Shown here in pieces: positions 56,413 to 64,000 of a stretch of DNA of 64,000 bases. The stretch's first letter is position 1. Each line of letters opens with the position of its first letter. The stretch is taken from assembly GCF_023516615.1 (NCBI RefSeq), contig NZ_JAMGBF010000078.1, positions 1 to 64,000 on the forward strand. Direction: 5' to 3'. The notes beneath the pieces were generated by a model that saw only the letters and a program-made list of their open reading frames with translations, made no database searches and was not told the origin of the DNA. The position numbers were made by a program, and so were the translations under genes. This DNA is from Streptomyces panaciradicis. GTDB lineage: Bacteria > Actinomycetota > Actinomycetes > Streptomycetales > Streptomycetaceae.

Positions 56413-57867
56413 ATGAGTACGGCCGTCGTGGTGGGCAGCGGTCCCAACGGACTGGCGGCGGCCGTCCTCCTCGCCCGCGCGGGCGTGGACGTCACCGTCC
56501 TGGAGGCGGCCGCGACGATCGGCGGCGGCACGCGCACCAGCGAGCTGACTCCGGGCCTGCTGCACGACCACTGCTCCGCCACCCACCCCATGGCCGTCGG
56601 CTCGCCCTTCCTGCGCGAGCTCGGTCTCGACCGGCACGGCCTGCGCTGGCGTCTGCCGGAGATCGACTGCGTGCATCCGCTGGACTCCGGCGAGGCCGGG
56701 GTGCTGCGCCGGTCCGTCCACGAGACGGCCGACGGGCTCGGCGCGGTCGACGGGCCCCGGTGGCGGCGGCTGTTCGGCCCGCTCGCCGACGGCTTCGACG
56801 CGCTGGCCGACGGCATCATGGGGCCGCTCGCCCGCATGCCCCGCCATCCGCTGCTGCTGGCCCGCTTCGGGGCCACCGCCCTGCTGCCCGCAGCGACCGT
56901 GGCCGGACTGTGGCGCACCACGACGGCCCGGGCCCTCTACGGCGGAGTGGCCGCCCACGCCTTCCGGCCGCTGAACCGGCCCGCGACCGCGGCGATCGGT
57001 CTGTCGATCGTCGCGTCCGGGCACCGGTACGGCTGGGCGGTGGCCGAGGGCGGCTCACGGGCGATCACGGACGCGCTGGCCTCGCTCCTGACCGAGCTGG
57101 GCGGCCGGGTCGAAACGGGTGTCCACGTACGTTCGCACAGCCAACTCCCGCCGTCGAACGTGGTGTTGTTCGACACCGCGCCGCGGGCGGTCGCGGACAT
57201 CCTGGGCGACCGGCTGCCGGCCCGGGTGGCCCGCGCCTACCGCCGCTACCGGCACGGTCCCGGCGCCTTCAAGGTGGACTTCGCCGTCGAGGGCGGGGTG
57301 CCGTGGACCCACGAGGCGGCGCGACGCGCGGGGACCGTCCATCTGGGCGGCACGTTCGAGGAGGTCGCCGAGGTGGAACGGCAGGTCTGCGCCGGGCGGA
57401 TGCCGCAGCGGCCGTTCGTGCTGGTCGGCCAGCAGTACCTGGCGGACCCGAGCCGGTCCGACGGCGACGTCCATCCCGTGTGGACGTATGCCCATGTGCC
57501 GCACGGCTACGACGGGGACGCCACACAAGCGGTCGTACGGCAGATCGAGCGCTTCGCACCGGGCTTCCGGGACCGGATCGTCGCCACGGTGACCCGCTCG
57601 CCCGCCCAGTTCGAGGCGTACAACCCGAACTACGTCGGCGGGGACATCGTCACGGGCGCCAACACCACCTCCCAGCTCCTGCTCCGGCCGCGCCTCACCC
57701 TCGACCCGTACAGCACCGGCGTACCGGGCGTGTTCATCTGCTCGGCGGCCACACCCCCCGGCGCCGGCGCCCACGGCATGTGCGGAGCCAACGCGGCACG
57801 GTCGGCGCTGCGGTATCTGGTCCGCACATCAACTCGTTCTTCTGCCGGGGAAGTTGGTAGGGCATGA
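56413..57867 (+). CDS. FAD-dependent phytoene-desaturase-like oxidoreductase
   Basis: 484 residues; ATG at 56413 after GAGGAGAG. The dinucleotide fold 'VVVGSGPNGLAAAVLLARAG' and the C-terminal 'FICSAATPPGAGAHGMCG' (FAD-binding, carotenoid-desaturase type) are present. Such enzymes oxidise polyenes or other hydrophobic substrates; the family is broad. Its stop overlaps the next gene (ATGA). Confidence 0.85.
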   Translation: MSTAVVVGSGPNGLAAAVLLARAGVDVTVLEAAATIGGGTRTSELTPGLLHDHCSATHPMAVGSPFLRELGLDRHGLRWRLPEIDCVHPLDSGEAGVLRRSVHETADGLGAVDGPRWRRLFGPLADGFDALADGIMGPLARMPRHPLLLARFGATALLPAATVAGLWRTTTARALYGGVAAHAFRPLNRPATAAIGLSIVASGHRYGWAVAEGGSRAITDALASLLTELGGRVETGVHVRSHSQLPPSNVVLFDTAPRAVADILGDRLPARVARAYRRYRHGPGAFKVDFAVEGGVPWTHEAARRAGTVHLGGTFEEVAEVERQVCAGRMPQRPFVLVGQQYLADPSRSDGDVHPVWTYAHVPHGYDGDATQAVVRQIERFAPGFRDRIVATVTRSPAQFEAYNPNYVGGDIVTGANTTSQLLLRPRLTLDPYSTGVPGVFICSAATPPGAGAHGMCGANAARSALRYLVRTSTRSSAGEVGRA

Positions 57868-58370
57868 CCCGCATGCGTCCGCCTGTCAGTGAGTTCGAGC
57901 CGCGCCGGGTCGAGCCCGGCGAGCATCCGGCCCTGGACGAGGCCCTGGCTCTGGTCAACCGGGACCTGGCCGCGACGCTGCCCGAGCGGGAGCCGCTCCG
58001 GCTGATGGCACTGGCGTCCTGGGAAGAGGGCGAGCCGGAGGACGTGTACGTCGCCCTCGCCGACGGTACCTGGTGGGGCAACCAGCTCCCCCGGACCGGC
58101 GCCGGGACCCGGGACGACCCGCGCGCCGTCCTCGCCGACGTCGCCGAGGCGGCGCAGGACACGGTGACCGAACGCCTGCGGCGGGCCTGGCCGGTGTGCA
58201 CGGTGCACAACCTCGGCATGCACCTGGGCGAGGCAGAGGGGCGACCGGTGTGGCGGTGCGCCGGTGCCGGACGGGATCCGGGACATGTGCGTGCGGCGGT
58301 CGGCGAGCTCCAAGCCCTCCGTCGCCCGGGCGCGATTAATCGGTGGCCGACGGCAACCTCGGATAGCTAG
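57864..58370 (+). CDS. conserved hypothetical protein coupled to the FAD oxidoreductase
   Basis: 168 residues, ATG overlapping the previous stop. I do not recognise a domain. It is acidic, has 'WPVCTVHNLGMHLGE' in the middle with Cys and His residues, and no signal peptide. A TetR gene follows 36 bp downstream. Confidence 0.65.
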   Translation: MTRMRPPVSEFEPRRVEPGEHPALDEALALVNRDLAATLPEREPLRLMALASWEEGEPEDVYVALADGTWWGNQLPRTGAGTRDDPRAVLADVAEAAQDTVTERLRRAWPVCTVHNLGMHLGEAEGRPVWRCAGAGRDPGHVRAAVGELQALRRPGAINRWPTATSDS

Positions 58371-58373
58371 GCT

Positions 58374-58396
58374 CTTTCCTAGGATCTCTAGGAAAG
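58374..58396. promoter_or_regulatory. palindromic operator upstream of the TetR gene
   Basis: CTTTCCTAG (58374-58382) and CTAGGAAAG (58388-58396) are perfect 9-bp arms around GATCT, ending 10 bp before the TetR start. This is the typical place and form of an autoregulatory TetR operator. Confidence 0.75.
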
Positions 58397-58406
58397 GCTG
58401 GACGTC

Positions 58407-58994
58407 ATGGTCAGGGCCGGTCTCACCGCGGAGCGCATCACCGCGGCCGCCGCCGACCTCGCCGACGAGGTGGGGTTCGAGAACGTCACGCTGTCCGCCG
58501 TGGCCCGGCACTTCGGGGTCAGGGACGCGAGCCTGTACTCACATGTCAGAAGCCTTCAGGATCTGCGGACGCGGATGGCGTTCCTGGCCGGCGGCGAGCT
58601 GATCGACCGCATCGCGTCGGCGGTGGCGGGCCGTGCCGGGAAGGACGCGCTGGCCGCCTTCGCGGGCGCCTACCGGGAGTTCGCGCTGGAGCGTCCCGGA
58701 CGATACGCGGCCACCCAGATCCGTATCGACCAGTCCCTGGTCGCCGACTCCCCCGAACTGCGCCGCACGGCCGAGATCACCTACGGCATGCTCCGCGCCT
58801 ACGGCCTGGAGGAACCCGATCTCACCGACGCCGTGCGCCTGTTGCGCAGCACCTTCCACGGCTACTGCGCCCTGGAGGCGAGCGGCGGCTTCGGTGCCCC
58901 GCGCGATGTGCGCAGGTCCTGGGACAAGGCGGTCGACGCCCTGCACATCGCCCTCGAACACTGGCCACGGGAAGGAACCCACGACGATGACTGA
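58407..58994 (+). CDS. TetR-family transcriptional repressor
   Basis: 195 residues. The N-terminal TetR HTH ('RITAAAADLADEVGFENVTL', 'VARHFGVRDASLYSHV') is clear, with a WHG-type ligand-binding C-terminal domain ('FHGYCALEASGGFG'). The palindrome at 58374-58396 is its likely target. The next gene overlaps by 8 bp, forming one transcript. Confidence 0.9.
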   Translation: MVRAGLTAERITAAAADLADEVGFENVTLSAVARHFGVRDASLYSHVRSLQDLRTRMAFLAGGELIDRIASAVAGRAGKDALAAFAGAYREFALERPGRYAATQIRIDQSLVADSPELRRTAEITYGMLRAYGLEEPDLTDAVRLLRSTFHGYCALEASGGFGAPRDVRRSWDKAVDALHIALEHWPREGTHDDD

Positions 58995-59823
58995 ACCGCA
59001 CTACGACAGGCGAGGCGAGGGACCCGTCCTGCTGGTCGTCCCCGGAGGGGCCGGGCACCCGATGGGGCTCGGCCCGATGACGGACGTCCTCGCGGAGCGA
59101 TTCACCGTGGTGACGTACGACCCGCTCGGGCTGGCGCACGGCCGGCTCGGCGAGCCGGTCGCCGATCAGCGGGTGGAGGAGTGGAGCGACGGCGCGTCCC
59201 GGGTGCTCGAAGAGGTGCTGCCCGAGTGGGAGTCGGCGTCCGTGCTCGGTTTCAGCTCCGGCGGGATCGCCGCGCTCGACCTGCTCACGCGCCATCCGCA
59301 GCGGCTGCGGCACGTCGTCGCGCACGAGCCGCCGTGCGTGGGGGTCCTGCCGGACGGGGCGCGGCAGCGGGCCGTATTCCAGGAGGTGTACGACACCTAC
59401 CGTGCCGCCGGCCCGCAGGCGGCCGCCGCCCGGCTCGGCGCCGCGCTGACGGGGCAGGAGCCCGGCGCCGCCGTCCCGGGCCGGCCCTTGAGCAGGGAGA
59501 AGGAGTTGGCGAGCCCGATGGCCCTCTTCCTCGCCCACGTCGTACGGGGCTTCACCTCCTACACTCCCGATCTGGCGGCCCTGGCCGGCGTCCCGGACCG
59601 GCTCACCCTCGCCGCCGGGTCCGACTCGCGTGGACAACTCCTGCACCGCACGGCCGAGTTCATCGCCGATCGCACCGGGGCCCGCTTCGTCGAGTTCCCC
59701 GGAGGGCATGTCGGGGCCGGCGAGCATCCCGTCGCGTTCGCGGACCGGCTCGTAAAGACGCTGGGCCGACACGACGGAGCGCGGGGGTCTGCGGACGAAC
59801 GGCGCGGGCCGCTGACCGCCTAG
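58987..59823 (+). CDS. alpha/beta hydrolase
   Basis: 278 residues; ATG at 58987 inside the TetR tail. Nucleophile elbow 'LGFSSGGIAAL' (Ser), oxyanion region 'VVPGGAGHPMG', and His in 'PGGHVGAGEHP' fit the fold. Probably a ligand-degrading or detoxifying enzyme controlled by the TetR protein. Confidence 0.85.
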   Translation: MTEPHYDRRGEGPVLLVVPGGAGHPMGLGPMTDVLAERFTVVTYDPLGLAHGRLGEPVADQRVEEWSDGASRVLEEVLPEWESASVLGFSSGGIAALDLLTRHPQRLRHVVAHEPPCVGVLPDGARQRAVFQEVYDTYRAAGPQAAAARLGAALTGQEPGAAVPGRPLSREKELASPMALFLAHVVRGFTSYTPDLAALAGVPDRLTLAAGSDSRGQLLHRTAEFIADRTGARFVEFPGGHVGAGEHPVAFADRLVKTLGRHDGARGSADERRGPLTA

Positions 59824-60656
59824 CGCGCGGTGCCGGTGGGCGTTCCGTGCCGGCTCAGGCCGTCGACCTCGGCGTACGACGGTGCCGGCCCGAGCGGCCG
59901 GCGGCCGGTTCCGATGTCCGCCACCGTCTCCAGGGCAGCTCCCAGCGCACGCCGGTACAGCAGTGAGCCGAGGCTGACGCGGCGCACCCCGAGGTCGGCG
60001 AGGTGAGGGACGCTGGGGCCGTCGGGCGAGTAGAGGATGTTGAGGGGGACCCCGACGCGCCGCACCACGGCGGCGATGGTGCCGGGGTCGGTGAGGCCGG
60101 GCACGAACACGCCGTCGGCGCCCGCCTGTTGGTAGGCGTCGAGTCGTCGCAGGGTTTCGCGTTCGCCGCCCTCCCCGAGCCAGTACGTGTCGGTGCGGGC
60201 GTTCACGAAGAGGCCGGGCGCCGCGGCCTTGACGGCGGCGATCTTGTCGGCGTGCCGCCGGACCGGCCCGAGAGCGTCCTCCAGGTTGATGCCGACGGCT
60301 CCGGCGGCGGCCAGGTCGCGCGCGAACTCCCCCACCGCGGCGGGATCTTCGCTGTACCCGTCCTCCGCGTCGACCGACAGCAGAAACGGCCCGGCGCCCA
60401 GGACACGGGCCAGCCGGAGCGTCTCGTCCCGGGTGGCGGAGGCGCCGTCCGGCAGACCGGCGGCCGCGGCGACGCCGAGGCTGGTCGTGCCGATCGCGGA
60501 AAATCCGCGCGCGGCGAGGGCGGTCGCCGAGGCGTGGTCCCAGGCGTTGGGCAGGAACAGGGGCTCGGCGGCGTGGTGGAGGGCGGCGAAGGCGGTCGGG
60601 GAAGGCCGGCCCACCGCATCGGCGTGGGGCTCGGTCACCCGCGGGCTGTCGGTCAT
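59820..60656 (-). CDS. isocitrate lyase/PEP mutase-family protein
   Basis: 278 residues. Motifs 'LSVDAEDGYSEDPAAVGEFA' and 'GINLEDALGP' hold the acidic Mg2+ ligands of the PEPM/ICL superfamily. The generic lyase cysteine motif KKCGH is absent, so it is not a true isocitrate lyase; carboxy-PEP mutase or oxaloacetate-type activity is possible. It overlaps the hydrolase stop by 4 bp, convergent. Confidence 0.85.
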   Translation of the reverse strand: MTDSPRVTEPHADAVGRPSPTAFAALHHAAEPLFLPNAWDHASATALAARGFSAIGTTSLGVAAAAGLPDGASATRDETLRLARVLGAGPFLLSVDAEDGYSEDPAAVGEFARDLAAAGAVGINLEDALGPVRRHADKIAAVKAAAPGLFVNARTDTYWLGEGGERETLRRLDAYQQAGADGVFVPGLTDPGTIAAVVRRVGVPLNILYSPDGPSVPHLADLGVRRVSLGSLLYRRALGAALETVADIGTGRRPLGPAPSYAEVDGLSRHGTPTGTAR

Positions 60657-60752
60657 ACGGGAACGGTAGGCGCCGCTCGCTTCGGCGCCCGCCGAAGTGT
60701 GGACACGCGGCCGTTCACCCGGACGGCACGGTGCATGCCCGATGCCCCGTGT

Positions 60753-61121
60753 TCAGCCGGCGCGCTCCGCCGCGCTGCGCTCGACGCAGAACTCGTTGCC
60801 CTCCGGGTCGGTGAGCACGGCCCAGCCCGTGCCGTCCGGCTTGCGGTGGTCGTCCACGAGGGTGGCGCCGAGCGTGAGCAGGCGGTCGACCTCCTCGTCG
60901 CGGGTGCGGTCCTGCGGCTGCAGGTCGAGGTGCACGCGGTTCTTGACGGCCTTGGCCTCCGGGACGGTGATGAACAGCAGGCCCGCCCCCACGATCAGCA
61001 CCTCGGGGTCTCCGGGCCGGTCCTCCGGGCGCAAGGGGTGACCGAGCACCTGGGACCAGAAGCCGGCGAGAGCGTAGGCGTCGGCGCAGTCGAACGTGGT
61101 GTGGCGGATGGCGGAAGTCAT
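60753..61121 (-). CDS. VOC-superfamily (glyoxalase/bleomycin resistance) protein
   Basis: 122 residues; ATG at 61121. The N-terminal 'RHTTFDCADAYALAGFWSQV' and C-terminal 'VLTDPEGNEFCVE' are the two halves of the VOC fold. Substrate is unknown. Confidence 0.85.
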   Translation of the reverse strand: MTSAIRHTTFDCADAYALAGFWSQVLGHPLRPEDRPGDPEVLIVGAGLLFITVPEAKAVKNRVHLDLQPQDRTRDEEVDRLLTLGATLVDDHRKPDGTGWAVLTDPEGNEFCVERSAAERAG

Positions 61122-61211
61122 GGGAGGGATTCTCGGACGCGGGGCCCGAGCCGGGCAACGGAGATTCGGGCCCGGCCGGATCACCCCGCGACGGGATGCG
61201 GACCCGCCGGA

Positions 61212-62903
61212 TCACCCCGCGTCGATCTCGACCCCCTTAGGGCCGAACACCACCCGCAGCTCGGGCCCTTCGCTCCAGCGCACCGTCAACTCGTGTGCCC
61301 CGTCGGCCCGTACGTCGACCGTCTCGGCCAGCGGCGGCGGATCCGCCTCGCCGGTGAGCCGGGCCAGGGCGACGAAGAGGGTGTCGCCGTCGCCGGTGAC
61401 GCCGGTCAGCGTCTCCGACAGGCCGACCGCGGGCAGCAGTTCGGCCCGTGGCCCCGGCTGCGCCGCAGGCCAGCCGGTCACCCGGACCGCCGTACCCGGC
61501 GCGGCCCCCGAGACCAGGTGCGCCCGCACCTCCACGGCCCCGCGCGCCAGCACCGCACTGGTCACCCGCGCGCCTGTGCCGGCCGTGTGCCGGGAGGCGG
61601 CCCAGCCCTCGCCGACGCCCAGCGGCTCGATCCCCGTCCGGCTCGGGTCGTCCCCCACGAAGACACTGTTGTCGGACGAGGAGGAAGGCGCCGTCGCGGT
61701 CGAGTACGCCAGCCGCGTGTAGTAGGGGTCGTAGCGGACGTCCTCGCTGCCGTGGTTGTGCAGGCGCACCAGACCGTCCGAACGTGTCGACTGCACCAGC
61801 CAGTTGGGGGGTCCGACCGGCGTGACCGCGTCGGCCCGCTCGGCCGGTCCCGGCTCCTCGGGGGCCGTCCACACCGGATGGTCCGGCGGCAGCAGCAGGC
61901 CGACGAAGCCCTTGCTCGCCCAGTAGGGCGAGGCAGGACCGGAATAGCCCTGCAGGACCGCCGGGTCGGGGCCGTGCCAGCCGAGGGTGAGCAGGCCCCG
62001 CTCGTCGACCGCGCCCCGGTCCAGGAAGTACCTGAGCGCGCCGGACGCCAGCCGCCGCGTCTCGCCCGGCGACAGCGGCGTACGGCCGCACAGGGCACCC
62101 AGCCACAGCGGGGCGGTCGTCGCGAAGCGGTAGGTGAGGGAGCGGCCCTGGTGCATCGGCGCGCCGTCCCCGCCGAACAGGCGGGCGTAGTCCTCCAGAT
62201 GGCGCGAGAGCCGGGTGCCGTACAGCTCCAGCAGCCGGGGATCGTCCGCGAGCCAGGCGTGCAGCACCGGGTACAGGTGCATCGCCCAGCCGTTGTAGTA
62301 GTCGAACTTGCGGCCGTCTCCGTCGGTGTACCAGCCGTCACCGAGGTACCAGTCCTCGATCCGGGCCAGACCGCGCTCGATCGCCTTGCGGGAGGCGTCC
62401 GTATCGTGACCGATCTCGTCGAGGAATCCGCCGACCGTGACGGGGAACAGCTCCCAGTTGCAGGGCCACGCCTCGGCGGTCAGCGCGTCGCTCAGCCAGG
62501 CCGCCGTCCGTTGCCGTACGCCGTCGTCCAGGCGGTCCCACAGCAGCGGCCGGGTCAGGCGCAGGGCGAGGGCGACGGACGCGGCCTCGACGAGCGGCTG
62601 GCCGCGGTCCTCGACGCGGGGCCACACGCCCGCGGTGCCGGCCGCGAGGCCCTCGGCGTAGCGCTGCAGCGCGGTCTCGTCCCGGCGGAAGGCCGCGAGC
62701 AGCAGCGTACGGGCGTAGCCCTCCAGGCCGTCGGAGAGCCGGCCGGACCAGCTCTGCCGGTCGCCGGGGAGGTGGTAGAGGGCGCCGCCCTCGGTGGCGT
62801 ACGGCTCGACCGCGGCGAGCAGGGCGTCGGCGGCCGCCTCCCAGTGGGCGCGGGTGTAACCGGTGTACGGGCTGCGGGCGTGGTCGGCGGGGGGCAGGTG
62901 CAT
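61212..62903 (-). CDS. DUF2264-domain protein (polysaccharide-related)
   Basis: 563 residues; ATG at 62903 with GAGAGAG upstream. 'DRQSWSGRLSDGLEGYARTL' and 'WPCNWELFPVTVGGFLDEIG' are blocks of DUF2264, an (alpha/alpha)6-barrel-like family often found in plant-cell-wall polysaccharide loci. No signal peptide, so it acts in the cytoplasm. It sits downstream of the rhamnogalacturonan esterase on the same strand. Confidence 0.82.
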   Translation of the reverse strand: MHLPPADHARSPYTGYTRAHWEAAADALLAAVEPYATEGGALYHLPGDRQSWSGRLSDGLEGYARTLLLAAFRRDETALQRYAEGLAAGTAGVWPRVEDRGQPLVEAASVALALRLTRPLLWDRLDDGVRQRTAAWLSDALTAEAWPCNWELFPVTVGGFLDEIGHDTDASRKAIERGLARIEDWYLGDGWYTDGDGRKFDYYNGWAMHLYPVLHAWLADDPRLLELYGTRLSRHLEDYARLFGGDGAPMHQGRSLTYRFATTAPLWLGALCGRTPLSPGETRRLASGALRYFLDRGAVDERGLLTLGWHGPDPAVLQGYSGPASPYWASKGFVGLLLPPDHPVWTAPEEPGPAERADAVTPVGPPNWLVQSTRSDGLVRLHNHGSEDVRYDPYYTRLAYSTATAPSSSSDNSVFVGDDPSRTGIEPLGVGEGWAASRHTAGTGARVTSAVLARGAVEVRAHLVSGAAPGTAVRVTGWPAAQPGPRAELLPAVGLSETLTGVTGDGDTLFVALARLTGEADPPPLAETVDVRADGAHELTVRWSEGPELRVVFGPKGVEIDAG

Positions 62904-62916
62904 CGGCTCTCTCTCA

Positions 62917-62996
62917 CGGCTCACGGCACTCACGGCTCACGGCACTCACGGCTCACGGCACTCATGGATCACCACACTCATGGCTCACGGCACTCA
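62917..62996. repeat. five tandem copies of a 16-bp unit
   Basis: CGGCTCACGGCACTCA repeats five times with a few changes, directly upstream of the DUF2264 ribosome site and 3' of the esterase gene. Confidence 0.85.
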
Positions 62997-63084
62997 GGCT
63001 CACCGCCCTCGCGGGGCGCGCCCGGCAGGGCTCCGGAGGGGGAGACCTGGGGCGCCCCGGTTCCGGTCGGGACGCCCCAGGGGC

Positions 63085-64000
63085 TCATCCCACCCGCACC
63101 GTGCCCCTGGGCACGAGATGCCGGGCGAGAAGTTCGTCGCGGACAAGGCCCGCGTACACGGTGGCGCCGTGCACGGAGGTGTGGGTGTTGTCCTTCTTCT
63201 CGTTGTAGAGGTAGATCGCCTTGGAGCCTTCGACACCAAGGGATTCCACCAGTGCCTTCGTCTTCGCCGTCAGGTCGATGAGCGGTACGTGCTCCGCGGC
63301 CGCGACCGACCGGATGACGGCCGGATGGTCCACACCCAGACCATTGACGAGCAGCGCGGTGTCGTTGTTCAAGGTGCCGTCGGCATTGAACCACCGTCGC
63401 ACGATCGGCGTCACCAGGACGGGCCGTCCGCCCTTGTCCCTCACCCCGGCCACCAGCGTTTCCAGGTTGGTTCTGTAGGTGGCCTCGTCCGTGGTCTTGT
63501 CGTTGTGGGCGAGCTGGACGAGCACCAGGTCGCCGGGGCGAATCAGTGGCCGGACGGTGCCCCACAGCCGCGGGTTCCCCAGATAGGTGACCGTACTCTC
63601 GCCGGAATCGGCGTAGTTGGCGACGGACACGCCCTTGCGCAGGAACTGCGGGAGCTGCTGGCCCCAGCCGGAGTAGGGGTCGGCGGGCTGGTCGCAGACC
63701 GTGGAGTCGCCGATCAGCAGGATCCGGCGGGTGTGCCGGGCGGCCGGGGTGACGCGGATGTCCGCGAGGGCGGGGGCCGAGCCGCCAAGGGCCAGGTCCA
63801 GTCCGGGAGTTCCGTCGGGGCCGGTCGGCTCGCCCTCCGGGGTGCGGACGTCGACCGTGAAACTGCGGGCGACGCGCTCGCCTGCCGCGACGGGCGTCTC
63901 GGGGAGCAGGGAGCGCCGGGTCTCGCCGCTGACGGCGGTGCTGGAGTCCGCGTCACCGCCGAGCAGGAGCCGCACGTCGTAGGTGCCGGGTGGGACGTCG
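63085..64000 (-). CDS. rhamnogalacturonan acetylesterase-like SGNH hydrolase (5' end outside window)
   Basis: The frame is open to the window edge, so the start is outside. The N-terminal beta domain ends in 'DIRVTPAARHTRRILLIGDS'; the SGNH blocks are 'GDSTVCDQ' (Ser), 'GWGQQLPQFL', 'QLAHND' (Asn) and 'DNTHTSVHGA' (Asp/His). This matches rhamnogalacturonan O-acetylesterase, which removes acetyl groups from pectin. With DUF2264 it indicates a pectin-degradation locus. Confidence 0.88.
   Translation of the reverse strand, partial: DVPPGTYDVRLLLGGDADSSTAVSGETRRSLLPETPVAAGERVARSFTVDVRTPEGEPTGPDGTPGLDLALGGSAPALADIRVTPAARHTRRILLIGDSTVCDQPADPYSGWGQQLPQFLRKGVSVANYADSGESTVTYLGNPRLWGTVRPLIRPGDLVLVQLAHNDKTTDEATYRTNLETLVAGVRDKGGRPVLVTPIVRRWFNADGTLNNDTALLVNGLGVDHPAVIRSVAAAEHVPLIDLTAKTKALVESLGVEGSKAIYLYNEKKDNTHTSVHGATVYAGLVRDELLARHLVPRGTVRVG

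Overview
The window is high-GC actinobacterial DNA and almost certainly comes from Streptomyces. Evidence is the strong G/C third-position bias, GTG and TTG starts, ATGA/GTGA start-stop overlaps, and families typical of the genus (DUF2637, PucR, RsbW-like ATPase, YwiC, DUF456). An alditol oxidase at 51177-52430 is very close to AldO of S. coelicolor as I remember it, so the host is a relative of that species. Most of the window reads as ordinary chromosome-arm gene content.

Layout. 1-6366: the end of a LuxR-type regulator, a secreted trypsin, a tautomerase with a LysR regulator, an AlkZ-like winged-helix protein and a CorA-type transporter. 6802-16113: a four-gene, stop-start-coupled cassette encoding (i) a protein of unknown fold, (ii) a CHAT (caspase-like) protease fused to a P-loop NTPase region, (iii) a 1701-residue STAND NTPase with helical repeats and a C-terminal degenerate CHAT-like domain, and (iv) a HETGH metallopeptidase. 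Two rare TTA codons, in genes iii and iv, suggest that its translation depends on the bldA tRNA. It looks like an NTP-gated proteolytic conflict system and is the most interesting part of the window. 16198-19581: a glycerol channel and small DUF proteins. 19634-28343: a purine catabolism block made of a three-subunit xanthine dehydrogenase, a NCS2/AzgA permease and an XdhC maturation factor on the minus strand, with a divergent PucR regulator.

28496-40086: a TPR protein, a 180-bp palindromic repeat element, a GntR regulator, a DUF2637 membrane protein, an RsbW-like ATPase, a gene-poor 1.1 kb with a diverged direct duplication, a small exported-protein gene broken by one TGA (TGG to TGA), an HTH-transmembrane protein, a PoxB-like enzyme and a PP2C-like protein. 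40566-49962: a TrmB/LuxR regulator, DUF456, DNA alkylation repair genes (ogt plus an Ada-AlkA fusion), about 0.8 kb of hierarchical 18-bp tandem repeats, rsgA preceded by a 22-codon leader ORF, a sigma-like/anti-sigma/CBM2 transmembrane fusion, a radical SAM protein and an FMN split-barrel protein.

50060-64000: a D-2-hydroxyacid dehydrogenase divergent from aldO, an MFS exporter translationally coupled to a three-gene ABC-2 transporter, a phytoene-desaturase-like oxidoreductase, a TetR/hydrolase pair with a clear palindromic operator, a PEP-mutase-like lyase, a VOC protein, and the end of a plant-polysaccharide locus (DUF2264 protein and a rhamnogalacturonan acetylesterase cut by the window edge). 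Several convergent gene pairs are separated by strong bidirectional hairpins. No rRNA, tRNA, CRISPR array, transposase or integrase gene was found.
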